Source: Ktedonobacterales bacterium (GTDB taxonomy: Bacteria > Chloroflexota > Ktedonobacteria > Ktedonobacterales > JADMIN01). From it: DNA of 48,104 nucleotides. Below the pieces are notes generated by a model, which was not told the DNA's origin, did not search any database, and was given only the letters and a program-made list of their open reading frames with translations. Where the stretch lies: positions 1 through 48,104 of the forward strand of contig JAICVS010000017.1 of NCBI GenBank assembly GCA_025935195.1, in the 5' to 3' direction. The stretch's first letter is position 1; the number at the start of each line of letters is the position of its first letter. Shown here one piece after another: positions 40,435 through 48,104 of this stretch. The position numbers and the translations under genes are program-made.

Positions 40435-41595
40435 ATGCGAACCAGCGGAACCCTGCTGGGGACGAGAAGCGCGATCCATGTGTTCGCGGGCCGGCGGGTG
40501 GCGCTGGCGCTGCCGGGCGCACTCATCGCGCTTGGCTGGGCCATCGTGCTGGCGGCGGCGCTGACCCATCGCGCTTATCTGCTGGAGCACCATTACTGGC
40601 TGGCGCGACCGGGGATACCCGCCTGGGCGCCGCTGGCGGTCTTCCTGGCGTCGTGGCAGGGAATGCTGCTGGCGATGATGCTGCCAGCGAGCCTGCCCGC
40701 GCTCGCGGCCATCTTCGTCGCCGCCGGCCGGTGGCGCCCCGCCGCGGCGCAGCTCGTGTTCCTGTTTGGCTACGCCGTCCCATGGACGGCGTTCGGGCTG
40801 GTCACGTATCTGGGAGACGCCAGCCTGCTCGCGCTGAGCGCCCGTTGGGGTTGGCTCGCGGCGCACATCTGGGTGATCGGGCTGGCGGCGCTGCTGATCG
40901 CCGCGCTCTATCAGCTCACCCCGGCCAAGAGGCATACGCTGCTGGCTTGTCGCACGTCGCACGTCGCCGCGCGTGAGATGGCAGACGTCTGGCGGGAAGG
41001 GCGGCGGCATGGAACGGCATGCGTCGGCGCCGGATGGGCGCTGATGCTGATCATGTTCGGTTTCGGCATGACCAATCTCACGGCCATGCTGGCGCTTACA
41101 GTCGTCATGGTGGTCGAGCAGGTGACGATCCGGCCCGACCGCATGCGGGCGCTGATCGGCGCGGCGCTCGTCGCGCTGGCGCTGCTCTGGTCGGCGCACG
41201 CCGCCACCTCGGTTGGTGTCGCACCCACAGCCACAGGCGGGGCGTTCGCGCGGACACAGACGCTCGTGGGTGGGGCGACTGTCACGCTGCGAGTGACGCC
41301 GGCGCGTCTCGGCGTGAACATATTCGTCGTGACGGTGCGCGACGGCGCGGGCAATCCGGTCCACGCGGCGAGCACGACGCTCACGCTGGACATGCTCGAC
41401 ATGGATATGGGCGCGCAACAGATCACGCTAGCGCCGTTGCCCGGCTCACAGGGCTCAGGCGGCGGCTACACAGGCACGGGCGCGCTGGTGATGCCCGGCG
41501 CGTGGCAGGCGACGGTGCGGCTGGAAACCACCCCAGGTGCGCCCGCCATCCAGGCGGTCTTCCGCTTCACGGTGACGGATGCGCGCGGAGGATGA
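40435..41595 (+). CDS. DUF2182 membrane protein fused to a YtkA-like domain
   Basis: A 386-residue protein. The N-terminal 260 residues carry six or seven membrane segments of the DUF2182 type, called a predicted metal-binding integral membrane protein: SWQGMLLAMMLPASLPALAA, LFGYAVPWTAFGL, and GFGMTNLTAMLALTVVM near the end of the domain. The C-terminal 125 residues form an outer YtkA-like domain with the methionine cluster DMLDMDMG and PGAWQATVRLET. The fusion joins the same domain type as the divergent gene at 39525-40097, so both may handle the same metal, probably copper. GGGGAGGG lies four nt before the ATG. Confidence 0.78.
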   Translation: MRTSGTLLGTRSAIHVFAGRRVALALPGALIALGWAIVLAAALTHRAYLLEHHYWLARPGIPAWAPLAVFLASWQGMLLAMMLPASLPALAAIFVAAGRWRPAAAQLVFLFGYAVPWTAFGLVTYLGDASLLALSARWGWLAAHIWVIGLAALLIAALYQLTPAKRHTLLACRTSHVAAREMADVWREGRRHGTACVGAGWALMLIMFGFGMTNLTAMLALTVVMVVEQVTIRPDRMRALIGAALVALALLWSAHAATSVGVAPTATGGAFARTQTLVGGATVTLRVTPARLGVNIFVVTVRDGAGNPVHAASTTLTLDMLDMDMGAQQITLAPLPGSQGSGGGYTGTGALVMPGAWQATVRLETTPGAPAIQAVFRFTVTDARGG

Positions 41596-41727
41596 GCATG
41601 CGACCAGCGGATGGGTGCAATCGTCTCCGCGCACATCTTGACGTTTCCGGCCGCCAGCCCCACAATAGCGACGCGACCGCGATTCCTCGGCGTACGTTCG
41701 CGGCGCGCGAATGGGGGCGGCTCTGCC

Positions 41728-42744
41728 ATGCGTTACTGCGGCACGTGCGGAACACTGTTGGAAGCGGGCGATCTCGCCGCTGGGAGATGCCCCGCCTGTG
41801 GTGCGCCCGTGGCTGCCGCTAGCTCGTCGGGTGGTGACGCCACGCCGGCCGACGCGCCCTCCGCCGTGGAATACTTCGCGCGCGGCGTCGAGACGCCACA
41901 GTCGCTCCAGACGCCCGCGGCGCGCGCCGACACGCCGACGATCCGCTCCGGCATGCCCCTGCCGCCGCCGTCCACGCCGAGTGGGTCGCATCCGCCACAT
42001 CAGCCGAACGTGCCGGGCGCGACGCGGCCGGTGGGCGCGGTGAATCCCCCACGCTGGCCCGATGCGGGCGGCGCATCCGCGCGGACTGATCGGACGGAGC
42101 GTGTGGAGCGACGCGGCATGAGCGGTGCGCTGGCGGCGCTCGCCGTCGCGTTGGCCGCGCTGGCGCTGGTCGTGGCGGCATGCGGGACGTTGGGGCGGCT
42201 TGGCGTGGTGAGCGTGCTGGTGCGCACCGACACGCCGCCCGCATTCACGACACCGGCTTCAGGTGCGCCGCTCCCCGGCGCCACGACCGCCTCTGCCTCG
42301 CCGTCGCCTGGCGCGCGATCCACGCCGCCGACCGTGCCGAGCGTGACGGCGAGCGCCAACGCCACGGCCGCTGGCACGCCTTCGCCCGCGCCAACGGGCG
42401 CACCCACGGCGACCGCGCCGGCATCACCGACCGGCACACCTGTCCCATCGGATGGGCCATCGACGCTCTCCATCGATCGTTCGTCGTTCAGCTTCAAGCT
42501 GTGTAGCGGCCTTACCCCCAAGGCAACTCAATTCACTGTGAAGAACAGCGGCGGCGGCACGCTCGATTGGACGGCGACAACCGCAGCTGGCTACACAATC
42601 TCGCCGAGCAGCGGCACACTGGCGGCAGGGGCGTTTGTGATGGTAGATGTCACCAAGATTGCCGCAAGCGGTCAGATCACTGTGACGGCGCCGGGCGCCT
42701 CTGGCTCGCCAGGTTTCGTGTCAATCACCTGTACGGTGCTCTGA
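41728..42744 (+). CDS. Zinc-ribbon membrane protein with outer Ig-like (BACON-type) domain
   Basis: A 338-residue protein. It starts with a zinc ribbon (MRYCGTCG then CPACGAP at about residue 20), followed by a disordered P-rich stretch. One membrane segment at about 131-150 (GALAALAVALAALALVVAACG) leads to an outer linker of T, A, P and S. The last 90 residues are an Ig-like domain with SFSFKLCSGLTPKATQFTV and NSGGGTLDWTA, like BACON/choice-of-anchor domains that bind surfaces or mucin-type glycans. The two outer cysteines may pair. It follows the DUF2182 gene by 132 bp. Function unknown. Confidence 0.72.
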   Translation: MRYCGTCGTLLEAGDLAAGRCPACGAPVAAASSSGGDATPADAPSAVEYFARGVETPQSLQTPAARADTPTIRSGMPLPPPSTPSGSHPPHQPNVPGATRPVGAVNPPRWPDAGGASARTDRTERVERRGMSGALAALAVALAALALVVAACGTLGRLGVVSVLVRTDTPPAFTTPASGAPLPGATTASASPSPGARSTPPTVPSVTASANATAAGTPSPAPTGAPTATAPASPTGTPVPSDGPSTLSIDRSSFSFKLCSGLTPKATQFTVKNSGGGTLDWTATTAAGYTISPSSGTLAAGAFVMVDVTKIAASGQITVTAPGASGSPGFVSITCTVL

Positions 42745-42999
42745 GCCCGCGTCTGCCCTACTATCCTGACCGGCCTCAGCTCTCGCTCGTCAGTTTCCGC
42801 TCCACATATCCTGCTCATGCGGACGGCGTGACGAATGGGACTTCTCGTGCCGTGCCAGGCATGGTATCGTCCCCTTTTGGGCGCCGCGAGAGAACCCAAC
42901 CGGGGACGGCCATGCGGCCGCGTGTAACACAGAGCGCGCTCGCGCGTAGGTATCTACCGGACGATCAACATCATGTCGCGTGAGGGGGGAGTGACCCGC

Positions 43000-43929
43000 A
43001 TGGGGAGCGAAGCCAACGTCATCGTCGCGGATGGGCTCCGCAAGTATTACGGCAAGACACACGCGGTGGACGGTATCAGCCTCGCCGTGCGCCACGGCGA
43101 GATCTTCGGCATGCTCGGCCCCAACGGCGCTGGCAAATCCACCACTATCGAGATGCTCGAAGGGCTGCGCACGCCCGACGCTGGCAGTGTCGAGATTCTC
43201 GGCCTGCGCCAGCCGCGCGACGCGACGGCGATCAAGCGGCGCATCGGCATCCAGCTCCAAACCACCGCGCTCTATCCACGCCTGTCCGTCACGGAGATTC
43301 TCGATCTTTTCCACACCTTTTATCGCGGCCACCCGACGCTGCCGACGGACGATCTGATCCGCCTGGTGGATCTGGATGAGAAGAGAGAGACGCGCAGCAA
43401 GCAGCTTTCCGGCGGCCAGAAGCAGCGGTTGAGCGTGGCGCTGGCGCTGGTCAACGACCCGGAGATCGTCTTTCTGGACGAGCCGACGACTGGGCTGGAC
43501 CCGCAGGCCCGCCGCCAGCTCTGGGATGTGATCCGCGCGCTGCGCGGGCGCGGCAAGACCATTCTGCTGACCACGCACTACCTGGAAGAGGCCGAGCAGC
43601 TTTGCGACCGCGTCGCCATCGTGGATCACGGCAAGATCATCGAGCAGGGCGCGCCATCCGAGCTGATCCAGCGCTACTTCCAGGAGATCGCCATCCAGTT
43701 CCAGGACGGCCACGGCGGTTCGGATGCCTACACACGTCTGCCTGGCGTCGCGCACGCCGCCGCCGAGGACGGCCTCGTCACCGTCTATAGCGCCGACGTG
43801 CCGCGCACGATGGCGGCGCTCTTGGAGCGCGAGACCTCTGGCGAGGGCAAGCTGCGCGATCTGAGCGTGCGCTCGGCGACGCTGGAAGATGTCTTCCTCA
43901 AGCTCACCGGCCGCGCCCTGCGGGATTGA
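43000..43929 (+). CDS. ABC-2-type exporter ATPase subunit
   Basis: A 309-residue ABC ATPase. Walker A is GPNGAGKST, the Q-loop IGIQLQTTALYP, the signature LSGGQKQRLS, Walker B EIVFLDEPTTGLD and the H-loop LTTHYLEEAE. The 80-residue C-terminal extension is of the DrrA/CcmA type. It powers the permease encoded at 44184-45290 for export of a drug, lipid or polysaccharide; the load is not readable. I prefer the ATG at 43000, since GGGGGGAG lies at the right distance; an ATG nine codons earlier is possible. A repeat element of 183 bp separates it from the permease gene. Confidence 0.88.
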   Translation: MGSEANVIVADGLRKYYGKTHAVDGISLAVRHGEIFGMLGPNGAGKSTTIEMLEGLRTPDAGSVEILGLRQPRDATAIKRRIGIQLQTTALYPRLSVTEILDLFHTFYRGHPTLPTDDLIRLVDLDEKRETRSKQLSGGQKQRLSVALALVNDPEIVFLDEPTTGLDPQARRQLWDVIRALRGRGKTILLTTHYLEEAEQLCDRVAIVDHGKIIEQGAPSELIQRYFQEIAIQFQDGHGGSDAYTRLPGVAHAAAEDGLVTVYSADVPRTMAALLERETSGEGKLRDLSVRSATLEDVFLKLTGRALRD

Positions 43930-43935
43930 CGGAGG

Positions 43936-44118
43936 ATTGAACCGCAGAGGTCGCAGAGGTCGCAGAGGTCGCAGAGGGAGAGCGACGAGAACGAACGCAG
44001 AGGAACGGAGGCAAGGGAGGGTCACGGAGGCAAGAGATAAGATGCGCCCATGCGCCCATGCGCCCTCTCTGCCTCACTCCTCCTCACTCCGCGTCCTCTG
44101 CGTCCTCCGCGGTTCAAT
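43936..44118. repeat. MITE-like palindromic element with CGCAGAGGT units
   Basis: Terminal inverted repeats ATTGAACCGC and GCGGTTCAAT (10 of 10 match) bound a 183-bp element, and the imperfect match continues for about 30 bp inward. The left arm contains four 9-bp CGCAGAGGT-type units (43943-43978). The right arm reads CTCCGCGTCCTCTGCGTCCT. It lies between the two genes of an ABC exporter. There is no coding capacity. Confidence 0.75.
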
Positions 44119-44183
44119 TCTTCTTCCCGACCGCGAGTATGTTTTCGTCGCTCGATGCGACGCGATTATGAGGAGTATTGCGC

Positions 44184-45290
44184 ATGTCAACGGTGTGGAC
44201 GCTCTACCGGGCCTCGCTCAAAGAATTCGTGCGCGACCGCGCGGCGTTGTTCTGGACGCTGGCCTTCCCGATCCTATTCATCGTGATGTTCGGCATCATC
44301 TTCAAGGCCGGCAGCACCACGTACAACATCGGCATCGTCAACAGTGACGGCGGTAGCGTCGGCCTGGGGCTGATGCAAACCTTCAAGGATAGCAAGTCTG
44401 GCGACTCCAACGTCTTCAATGTGCAGACCTACAGCACCCAGGATGAGGCGGTCGGCGCGCTGAAGGCGGGCAAGCAAGATCTGGTGCTGGTGCTCCCCGC
44501 GAGCCTGAGCGAGACCGCGACCAGCCCACAGCCGGCGACGGTGGATGTCTTCTACGATCCATCGCACAGCGCGTCGGCGCAGATCGAGCTGGGCCTCGTG
44601 CAGGGCGTCATCACGCAATACGCCGCGCAACATCTGCAATCCGTGCCCAAGCTCAGCGCCGTGCCACAGTCCATTCAGACGCACAACCTGAGCGCGATTG
44701 ACTTCCTCGTGCCGGGCATCCTGGCGATGTCGCTGATGCAGCTGGGCCTGTTCGGCACGGCGCCGGCGCTGGTCTCGCTGCGGCAGGACGGCGTGTTGCG
44801 GCGGCTGGGCGCGACGCCCTTGCCGCGCTGGATGCTGCTGGCGAGCCAGGTGTTGCTGCGGCTCACCATCGGCCTGACGCAGACGGCCTTCATCATCGGC
44901 CTGGGCGTGGCGGCCTTCGACATGCACGTGGAAGGCAACTGGCTGGCGCTGCTGGGGCTGGTGCTGCTGGGGGCGGTGGCGTTCATTGGCATGGGCTATC
45001 TGATCGCCTCGTTCGCGCGCTCGGTGGAGTCGGCCAGCGGCATCACCTCGGCGGTGAACTTCCCGATGATGTTCCTCTCCGGCATCTTCTTCCCCATCGC
45101 CTCGCTGGCGGGCGTGCCGGTGCTGGCGATCATCATCAAGATTCTGCCGCTGACCTATCTGGGCGACGCGCTGCGCCAGATCACCGTGCAGGGGGCGCCA
45201 GATTTCCCGCTGGCGCTGGATATCGGCGTGCTGGCCGCCTGGGCCATCGTCTGCGGCCTGCTCTCCGCGCGCCTCTTCAAGTGGGAGTGA
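44184..45290 (+). CDS. ABC-2-type exporter permease subunit
   Basis: A 368-residue membrane protein. One N-terminal segment (AALFWTLAFPILFIVMFGIIF) is followed by an outer domain of about 150 residues, then five segments, the arrangement of YhgE/ABC-2 type permeases such as those of DrrB or LinL kind. AFIGMGYLIASFARSVESASGITSAVNFPMMFLSGIFFPIASL includes the usual ABC-2 signature region. It works with the ATPase at 43000-43929. AGGAG lies upstream of the ATG at 44184. The repeat element between the genes may lower or uncouple permease expression. Confidence 0.86.
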   Translation: MSTVWTLYRASLKEFVRDRAALFWTLAFPILFIVMFGIIFKAGSTTYNIGIVNSDGGSVGLGLMQTFKDSKSGDSNVFNVQTYSTQDEAVGALKAGKQDLVLVLPASLSETATSPQPATVDVFYDPSHSASAQIELGLVQGVITQYAAQHLQSVPKLSAVPQSIQTHNLSAIDFLVPGILAMSLMQLGLFGTAPALVSLRQDGVLRRLGATPLPRWMLLASQVLLRLTIGLTQTAFIIGLGVAAFDMHVEGNWLALLGLVLLGAVAFIGMGYLIASFARSVESASGITSAVNFPMMFLSGIFFPIASLAGVPVLAIIIKILPLTYLGDALRQITVQGAPDFPLALDIGVLAAWAIVCGLLSARLFKWE

Positions 45291-45299
45291 TGCCGGCGC

Positions 45300-45322
45300 G
45301 GGCCGGGGATGTACTCCGGCCC
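45300..45322. terminator. Hairpin between convergent permease and lipoprotein genes
   Basis: GGGCCGGGG pairs with CTCCGGCCC (one G-T wobble) around an ATGTA loop, ten bp after the permease stop. It has no T-run, but its position between convergent genes fits a terminator for the exporter transcript. Confidence 0.45.
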
Positions 45323-45438
45323 ACCGGCAGGCATGACGCGCTCACGGCAGCGCGCGACACTCGACGTAGGTGAGGCCGCGAACGCGATGTAGCCGCGCGT
45401 GAAGGAGCCAGCCTGTGCGCGAGTATCGCTCACAGCGC

Positions 45439-46728
45439 TCACGCGGTGCGCACGAAGCCAAGGAAGGGGAACGACATGGCGTCGTGGGTGAGCAGCGTGA
45501 CGTGTGGCTGGCCGCTGGGACCGAAGGTGACGGCGCTCAGATCGTAGGGGCCCAAGCCCACTGCCGCCGAATTGGCGGTGGAGACGACGAGGGTGGTGCC
45601 GTCGGGAGACCACTGCGCGACGTATTGCCCACTCAGCAGCGGCGTAGCGGTGTCGCGGTCCACGTCAAGCAGCCATGCTTTGAGGTCGTTGTTGGGCAGG
45701 AAGCCGGTGCTGACGGCGAGCTGATGGGTGCCGGGGCGCCAGGCCGTGCTGGTGTACTCCGGCCCGAACGATCCGGAGGTGGCGCGCACAATGGCGGGCA
45801 GCGGCGTGACCGCGCCTGTGGCCGTATCAATCGCGTCTACGATGGGCGTAAACGGTTGGTCGCGAATGCGCGCGTTGGAGAAGAGCGCGCGCGTGCCGTC
45901 GGATGAGAGCGTGATGCGGGGCGAGCCCAGGCTGGGCGAGCTGATGGTGGCGATGGTCCGCAGCGCGCCCGATGTGATGTCCAGAGAGCTGAGGACGTAG
46001 GCGGTCGCCGATTCCTCGCCATCTACGATGGCACCGGTGCCGATAGCCAGGTGCGAGGCGTCCAGCCAGCCCCACAGGTTCAGGACATCCACATCCTGGA
46101 TGGGGGTGCCGGGAACGGGTGTGCGGGCGTCGGCGGGCGTCGGCAGCAGCGAGAGATCACCCCCGCCGTTGCTCAATGCGAGCTGGCGGCTGTCAGGTGA
46201 CCAAGCCATGTCGGCGACCGCTCCGGCCACCACCGCGCGCGTGCTCGCCCCACGCCCAGCCCCCACCACGTTTGCGATCACCACGCTGGGAGAGGAGTAG
46301 GCGAGCAGGTGGCCGTCTGGCGAGGCGCCCGCGCTAGCGAGGCTCAGGCCGTTGATCGTGAAGGGGGGGAGCGCGGGGCCGGAGAGATTGGTCTTGCCGT
46401 CGAGGGTGACAACATGCACGGAGCCGTCGCCAGCTAGATAGGCCGCGCGCCAATCAGCGAACGCCGGCAGGGCCGCCGAGGTGGGGGGAGCCGGCGCAGC
46501 GGTTGGCGTCGCTGGCGCCGGCTTCCCACCCCGCGTGGCGATCGGTGTCGGGTGCGCGGGTGGCGGCTGGACCGCGGATTGCTCGCAGCCGGCGAGCGCG
46601 ACCAGCAGGGCGAGCGCCAGCGCGAGGGCGGCGAAGCGCGGCAGACATGGGAAAGACCGAGACGATTTGCTCCCGCTGTATCGCCGCTGCCATTGTGAAC
46701 TATCGGATGCGCTCGCCCGCTGTGTCAT
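45439..46728 (-). CDS. Propeller lipoprotein (TolB/WD40-like) paired with the C39-like peptidase
   Basis: A 429-residue protein. The signal and lipobox (LLVALAGC, near residue 48) are followed by a linker rich in P, T and A to about residue 85. The rest repeats SPDG-like blade turns: GASPDGHLLAYSS, AWSPDSRQLALSN, LSSDGTRALFSN, AQWSPDGTTLVVS, as in TolB-type propellers. The ATG at 46728 has GGAAGGG upstream. It lies 72 bp downstream of the C39-like peptidase gene on the same strand, the same order as the degraded pair at 25.9-27.4 kb. It may anchor or present the peptidase or its substrate; this is an inference. Confidence 0.78.
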   Translation of the reverse strand: MTQRASASDSSQWQRRYSGSKSSRSFPCLPRFAALALALALLVALAGCEQSAVQPPPAHPTPIATRGGKPAPATPTAAPAPPTSAALPAFADWRAAYLAGDGSVHVVTLDGKTNLSGPALPPFTINGLSLASAGASPDGHLLAYSSPSVVIANVVGAGRGASTRAVVAGAVADMAWSPDSRQLALSNGGGDLSLLPTPADARTPVPGTPIQDVDVLNLWGWLDASHLAIGTGAIVDGEESATAYVLSSLDITSGALRTIATISSPSLGSPRITLSSDGTRALFSNARIRDQPFTPIVDAIDTATGAVTPLPAIVRATSGSFGPEYTSTAWRPGTHQLAVSTGFLPNNDLKAWLLDVDRDTATPLLSGQYVAQWSPDGTTLVVSTANSAAVGLGPYDLSAVTFGPSGQPHVTLLTHDAMSFPFLGFVRTA

Positions 46729-46800
46729 ATCCGTTTCCCTTCCTTCGATCACACGCACCTGAACCTGAGCACCGCACCAGCGGTACGCTCTCCGCGCACG

Positions 46801-47937
46801 CTACCAGATGTAGCCACCATCCCCCTGGGTGGGATCGCCAGGTACCGGCGTGGGGGGAATGTTGTAGATGGCATTCCACATCGTCGTCTGATCCACCGAT
46901 TTGAGCTGGCCATCGGTGCCATGCCCACTGCTATTGCAGTTCGTTGAGGCACCGCAGGTATCGGTGTAGTAGTAGATACCCTGGGTGTCGTCGTAGCCGA
47001 GGATCGTGATGTAGTGGCGGTTCATGCCTGTCCGCTGCCAATTCGGCAGCATATTGGCATTCACCTCGGCGACGACGGGCACGCTACTGTTGTAGATGTC
47101 GTCCACCACCCGGCTGTGGAACGTGGCCTGGTCCGTTGACTTTTCCGGCACGTTGTTCCACACGATCACGTAGAAGTAGTTGAGCCAGGTCGAGGTATTC
47201 TCGCCGGACGCCTCCCAGTTGAGCGCGCCCTGCATGCCGTAGAGCGTCGTCCCTTGGGTCGGGTAATAGGTGTGGTCCAACATCCCAGGGTTGGGCCAGT
47301 TCGGCCACTGGATCTGCCAGGCCAGGCGTGCCATGTAGGCGCGCCAACGCTCACTCGTCCAGGTGGTCGTGACCGCGGCATTGGGTATGAAATCCGTCAC
47401 CGTGTTGGAACTGAGGTAATTGGGCGGCGCCGGCCAATACCAGAGCGCGTTATCGGCGGCGCCGGGGCCGCACATGCCGAAGAAGTCCGCATCGGGGCCG
47501 TAGGTGTTGTTTGGCGGAGAAGCATCGTCAGTCGCGGCCGTTCCCCAGCCATAGTTCGAGTATTGGCCGTTGGACGGTTCCCAGTCACTCAGCACCAGGT
47601 TGCCCGAGCTGCTGGTGTCCAGGATGGCGGATGCTGGTGGGCCGCCGCCACAGCACGGCAGTTGTGTCTGGGCCAGGATGTACGGATGCGAGGCAGTGCC
47701 TTTGGGCTGGTTGGGACGGACGCCGGAGCGGACGCGGAAGGCGTTCTTGGCGGCCAGCCAGGTCGGATCGGGAGAGACGGCCTGCGTACCCGTGGCTGTG
47801 GATGCACCACTCGGGCCCCTATTATCATTGGGAACGCCTGCTCCGGCAGGGCTGGCGTGGGCGTACGGCGCGAACACAATCATCAGGGCCAGGGTAAGGC
47901 TTGCTACCACCAGACCTGCCAAACGCTTGCCGCGCAT
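46801..47937 (-). CDS. Secreted C39-like (papain-fold) cysteine peptidase
   Basis: A 378-residue exported protein with a clear signal ending near AHA-SPA (residue 28). The catalytic cysteine is C156 in GMCGPGAADNALWYW, the histidine H308 in NRHYITILGYDD and the aspartate D326 in YYYTDTCG, as in Peptidase_C39-like domains. Large parts between are rich in W, N, P and Y, which suits an extracellular binding surface. Ordinary C39 domains cleave double-glycine leaders of bacteriocins inside an ABC exporter, but this one is free-standing and secreted, so its substrate is unknown. AAAGGAG lies eight nt before the ATG. The paired lipoprotein gene follows; a 21-bp tandem repeat lies 41 bp upstream. 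Confidence 0.78.
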   Translation of the reverse strand: MRGKRLAGLVVASLTLALMIVFAPYAHASPAGAGVPNDNRGPSGASTATGTQAVSPDPTWLAAKNAFRVRSGVRPNQPKGTASHPYILAQTQLPCCGGGPPASAILDTSSSGNLVLSDWEPSNGQYSNYGWGTAATDDASPPNNTYGPDADFFGMCGPGAADNALWYWPAPPNYLSSNTVTDFIPNAAVTTTWTSERWRAYMARLAWQIQWPNWPNPGMLDHTYYPTQGTTLYGMQGALNWEASGENTSTWLNYFYVIVWNNVPEKSTDQATFHSRVVDDIYNSSVPVVAEVNANMLPNWQRTGMNRHYITILGYDDTQGIYYYTDTCGASTNCNSSGHGTDGQLKSVDQTTMWNAIYNIPPTPVPGDPTQGDGGYIW

Positions 47938-47978
47938 GCTGCATGCTCCTTTGGTCTCTTCCTGAATGAACGAACGAA

Positions 47979-48104
47979 GGCGAGGGGATGCGGTCCTGCG
48001 GCGAGGGGATGCGGTCCTGCGGCGAGGGGATGCGGTCCTGCGGCGAGGGGATGCGGTCCTGCGGCGAGGGGATGCGGTCCTGCGGCGAGGGGATGCGGTC
48101 CTGC
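47979..48104. repeat. Perfect 21-bp tandem repeat, six copies, open at the right edge
   Basis: The unit begins GGCGAGGGGATGCGG and ends TCCTGC. Six exact copies fill 126 bp and reach the last base of the window, so the array probably continues. There are no spacers. The period is a multiple of three and no frame has a stop, so it could be coding beyond the edge. It is upstream of the C39-like gene. Confidence 0.95.

Noticed and set aside
43936-44118. tRNA-like GGTTCAA string near 44111
   Set aside because: It is the end of an inverted repeat, and no cloverleaf can be drawn around it.
47979-48104. CRISPR array
   Set aside because: The repeats abut without spacers and are only 21 bp, so this is a simple tandem repeat; no cas gene is in the window.

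Overview
The window is about 48 kb of GC-rich bacterial chromosome, densely packed, with many four-base start/stop overlaps and strong GGAGG-type ribosome sites. It holds some 37 protein genes, and I see no rRNA, tRNA, prophage or CRISPR array. The mixture suggests a Terrabacteria lineage, most likely Chloroflexota: a cysS-rlmB-yacP housekeeping order like that of Bacillus, several lipobox lipoproteins with beta-propellers, zinc-ribbon proteins with one or no membrane anchor, and GC-rich dispersed palindromes. The phylum is an inference, not a demonstration.

Layout. 0-4.5 kb: a DUF4126 membrane protein, then a FabG-like reductase, an acyl-CoA ligase and a stand-alone Lrp/AsnC effector domain. 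4.6-9.3 kb (minus): cysS, rlmB, a large zinc-ribbon membrane protein and a YacP/Rae1-like NYN nuclease. 9.3-10.25 kb: a non-coding block rich in repeats. 10.25-11 kb: a methyltransferase. 11.1-22.2 kb (plus): a surface-polysaccharide region. Its first part (acetyltransferase, aminotransferase, 3-dehydrogenase, 6-dehydrogenase) has the enzyme set for UDP-GlcNAc(3NAc)A. A YvcK/CofD-like protein and a glycosyltransferase follow. The second part (aminotransferase, phosphosugar transferase, CapD/PglF-type dehydratase) looks like an N-glycan/bacillosamine-type initiating unit. 22.4-25.6 kb: a GalT-like protein, a second CysRS/MshC-like ligase and TatD. 25.6-27.4 kb: a scar with two gene remnants followed by a lipoprotein. 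27.5-34 kb: a polytopic membrane protein, holA, a GT39-type glycosyltransferase and a UbiB-family kinase. 34-37.3 kb: two propeller proteins and CopC. 37.6-41.6 kb: a NarL-type two-component system with a YtkA-like protein, and a DUF2182-YtkA fusion. 41.7-45.3 kb: a zinc-ribbon/Ig-fold protein and an ABC-2 exporter. 45.4-48.1 kb: a propeller lipoprotein, a secreted C39-like peptidase and a 21-bp tandem repeat running off the right edge.

Most interesting points. (1) A C39-like papain-fold peptidase followed by a propeller lipoprotein occurs twice, once intact (45.4-47.9 kb) and once with the peptidase reduced to its His/Asp half (25.9-27.4 kb). (2) A near-identical 15-bp palindromic site lies upstream of copC and in front of the YtkA/two-component and DUF2182 genes, which suggests one metal-responsive regulon. 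(3) The cysS at the conserved locus has a KMAHS signature where KMSKS is expected, while the second, shorter CysRS-like protein keeps KMSKS. (4) A YvcK-like UDP-sugar-binding protein sits inside a cluster that consumes UDP-GlcNAc. (5) At least two families of dispersed non-coding repeats occur; one extends the reading frame of a sugar dehydrogenase and another separates the two genes of an ABC exporter.
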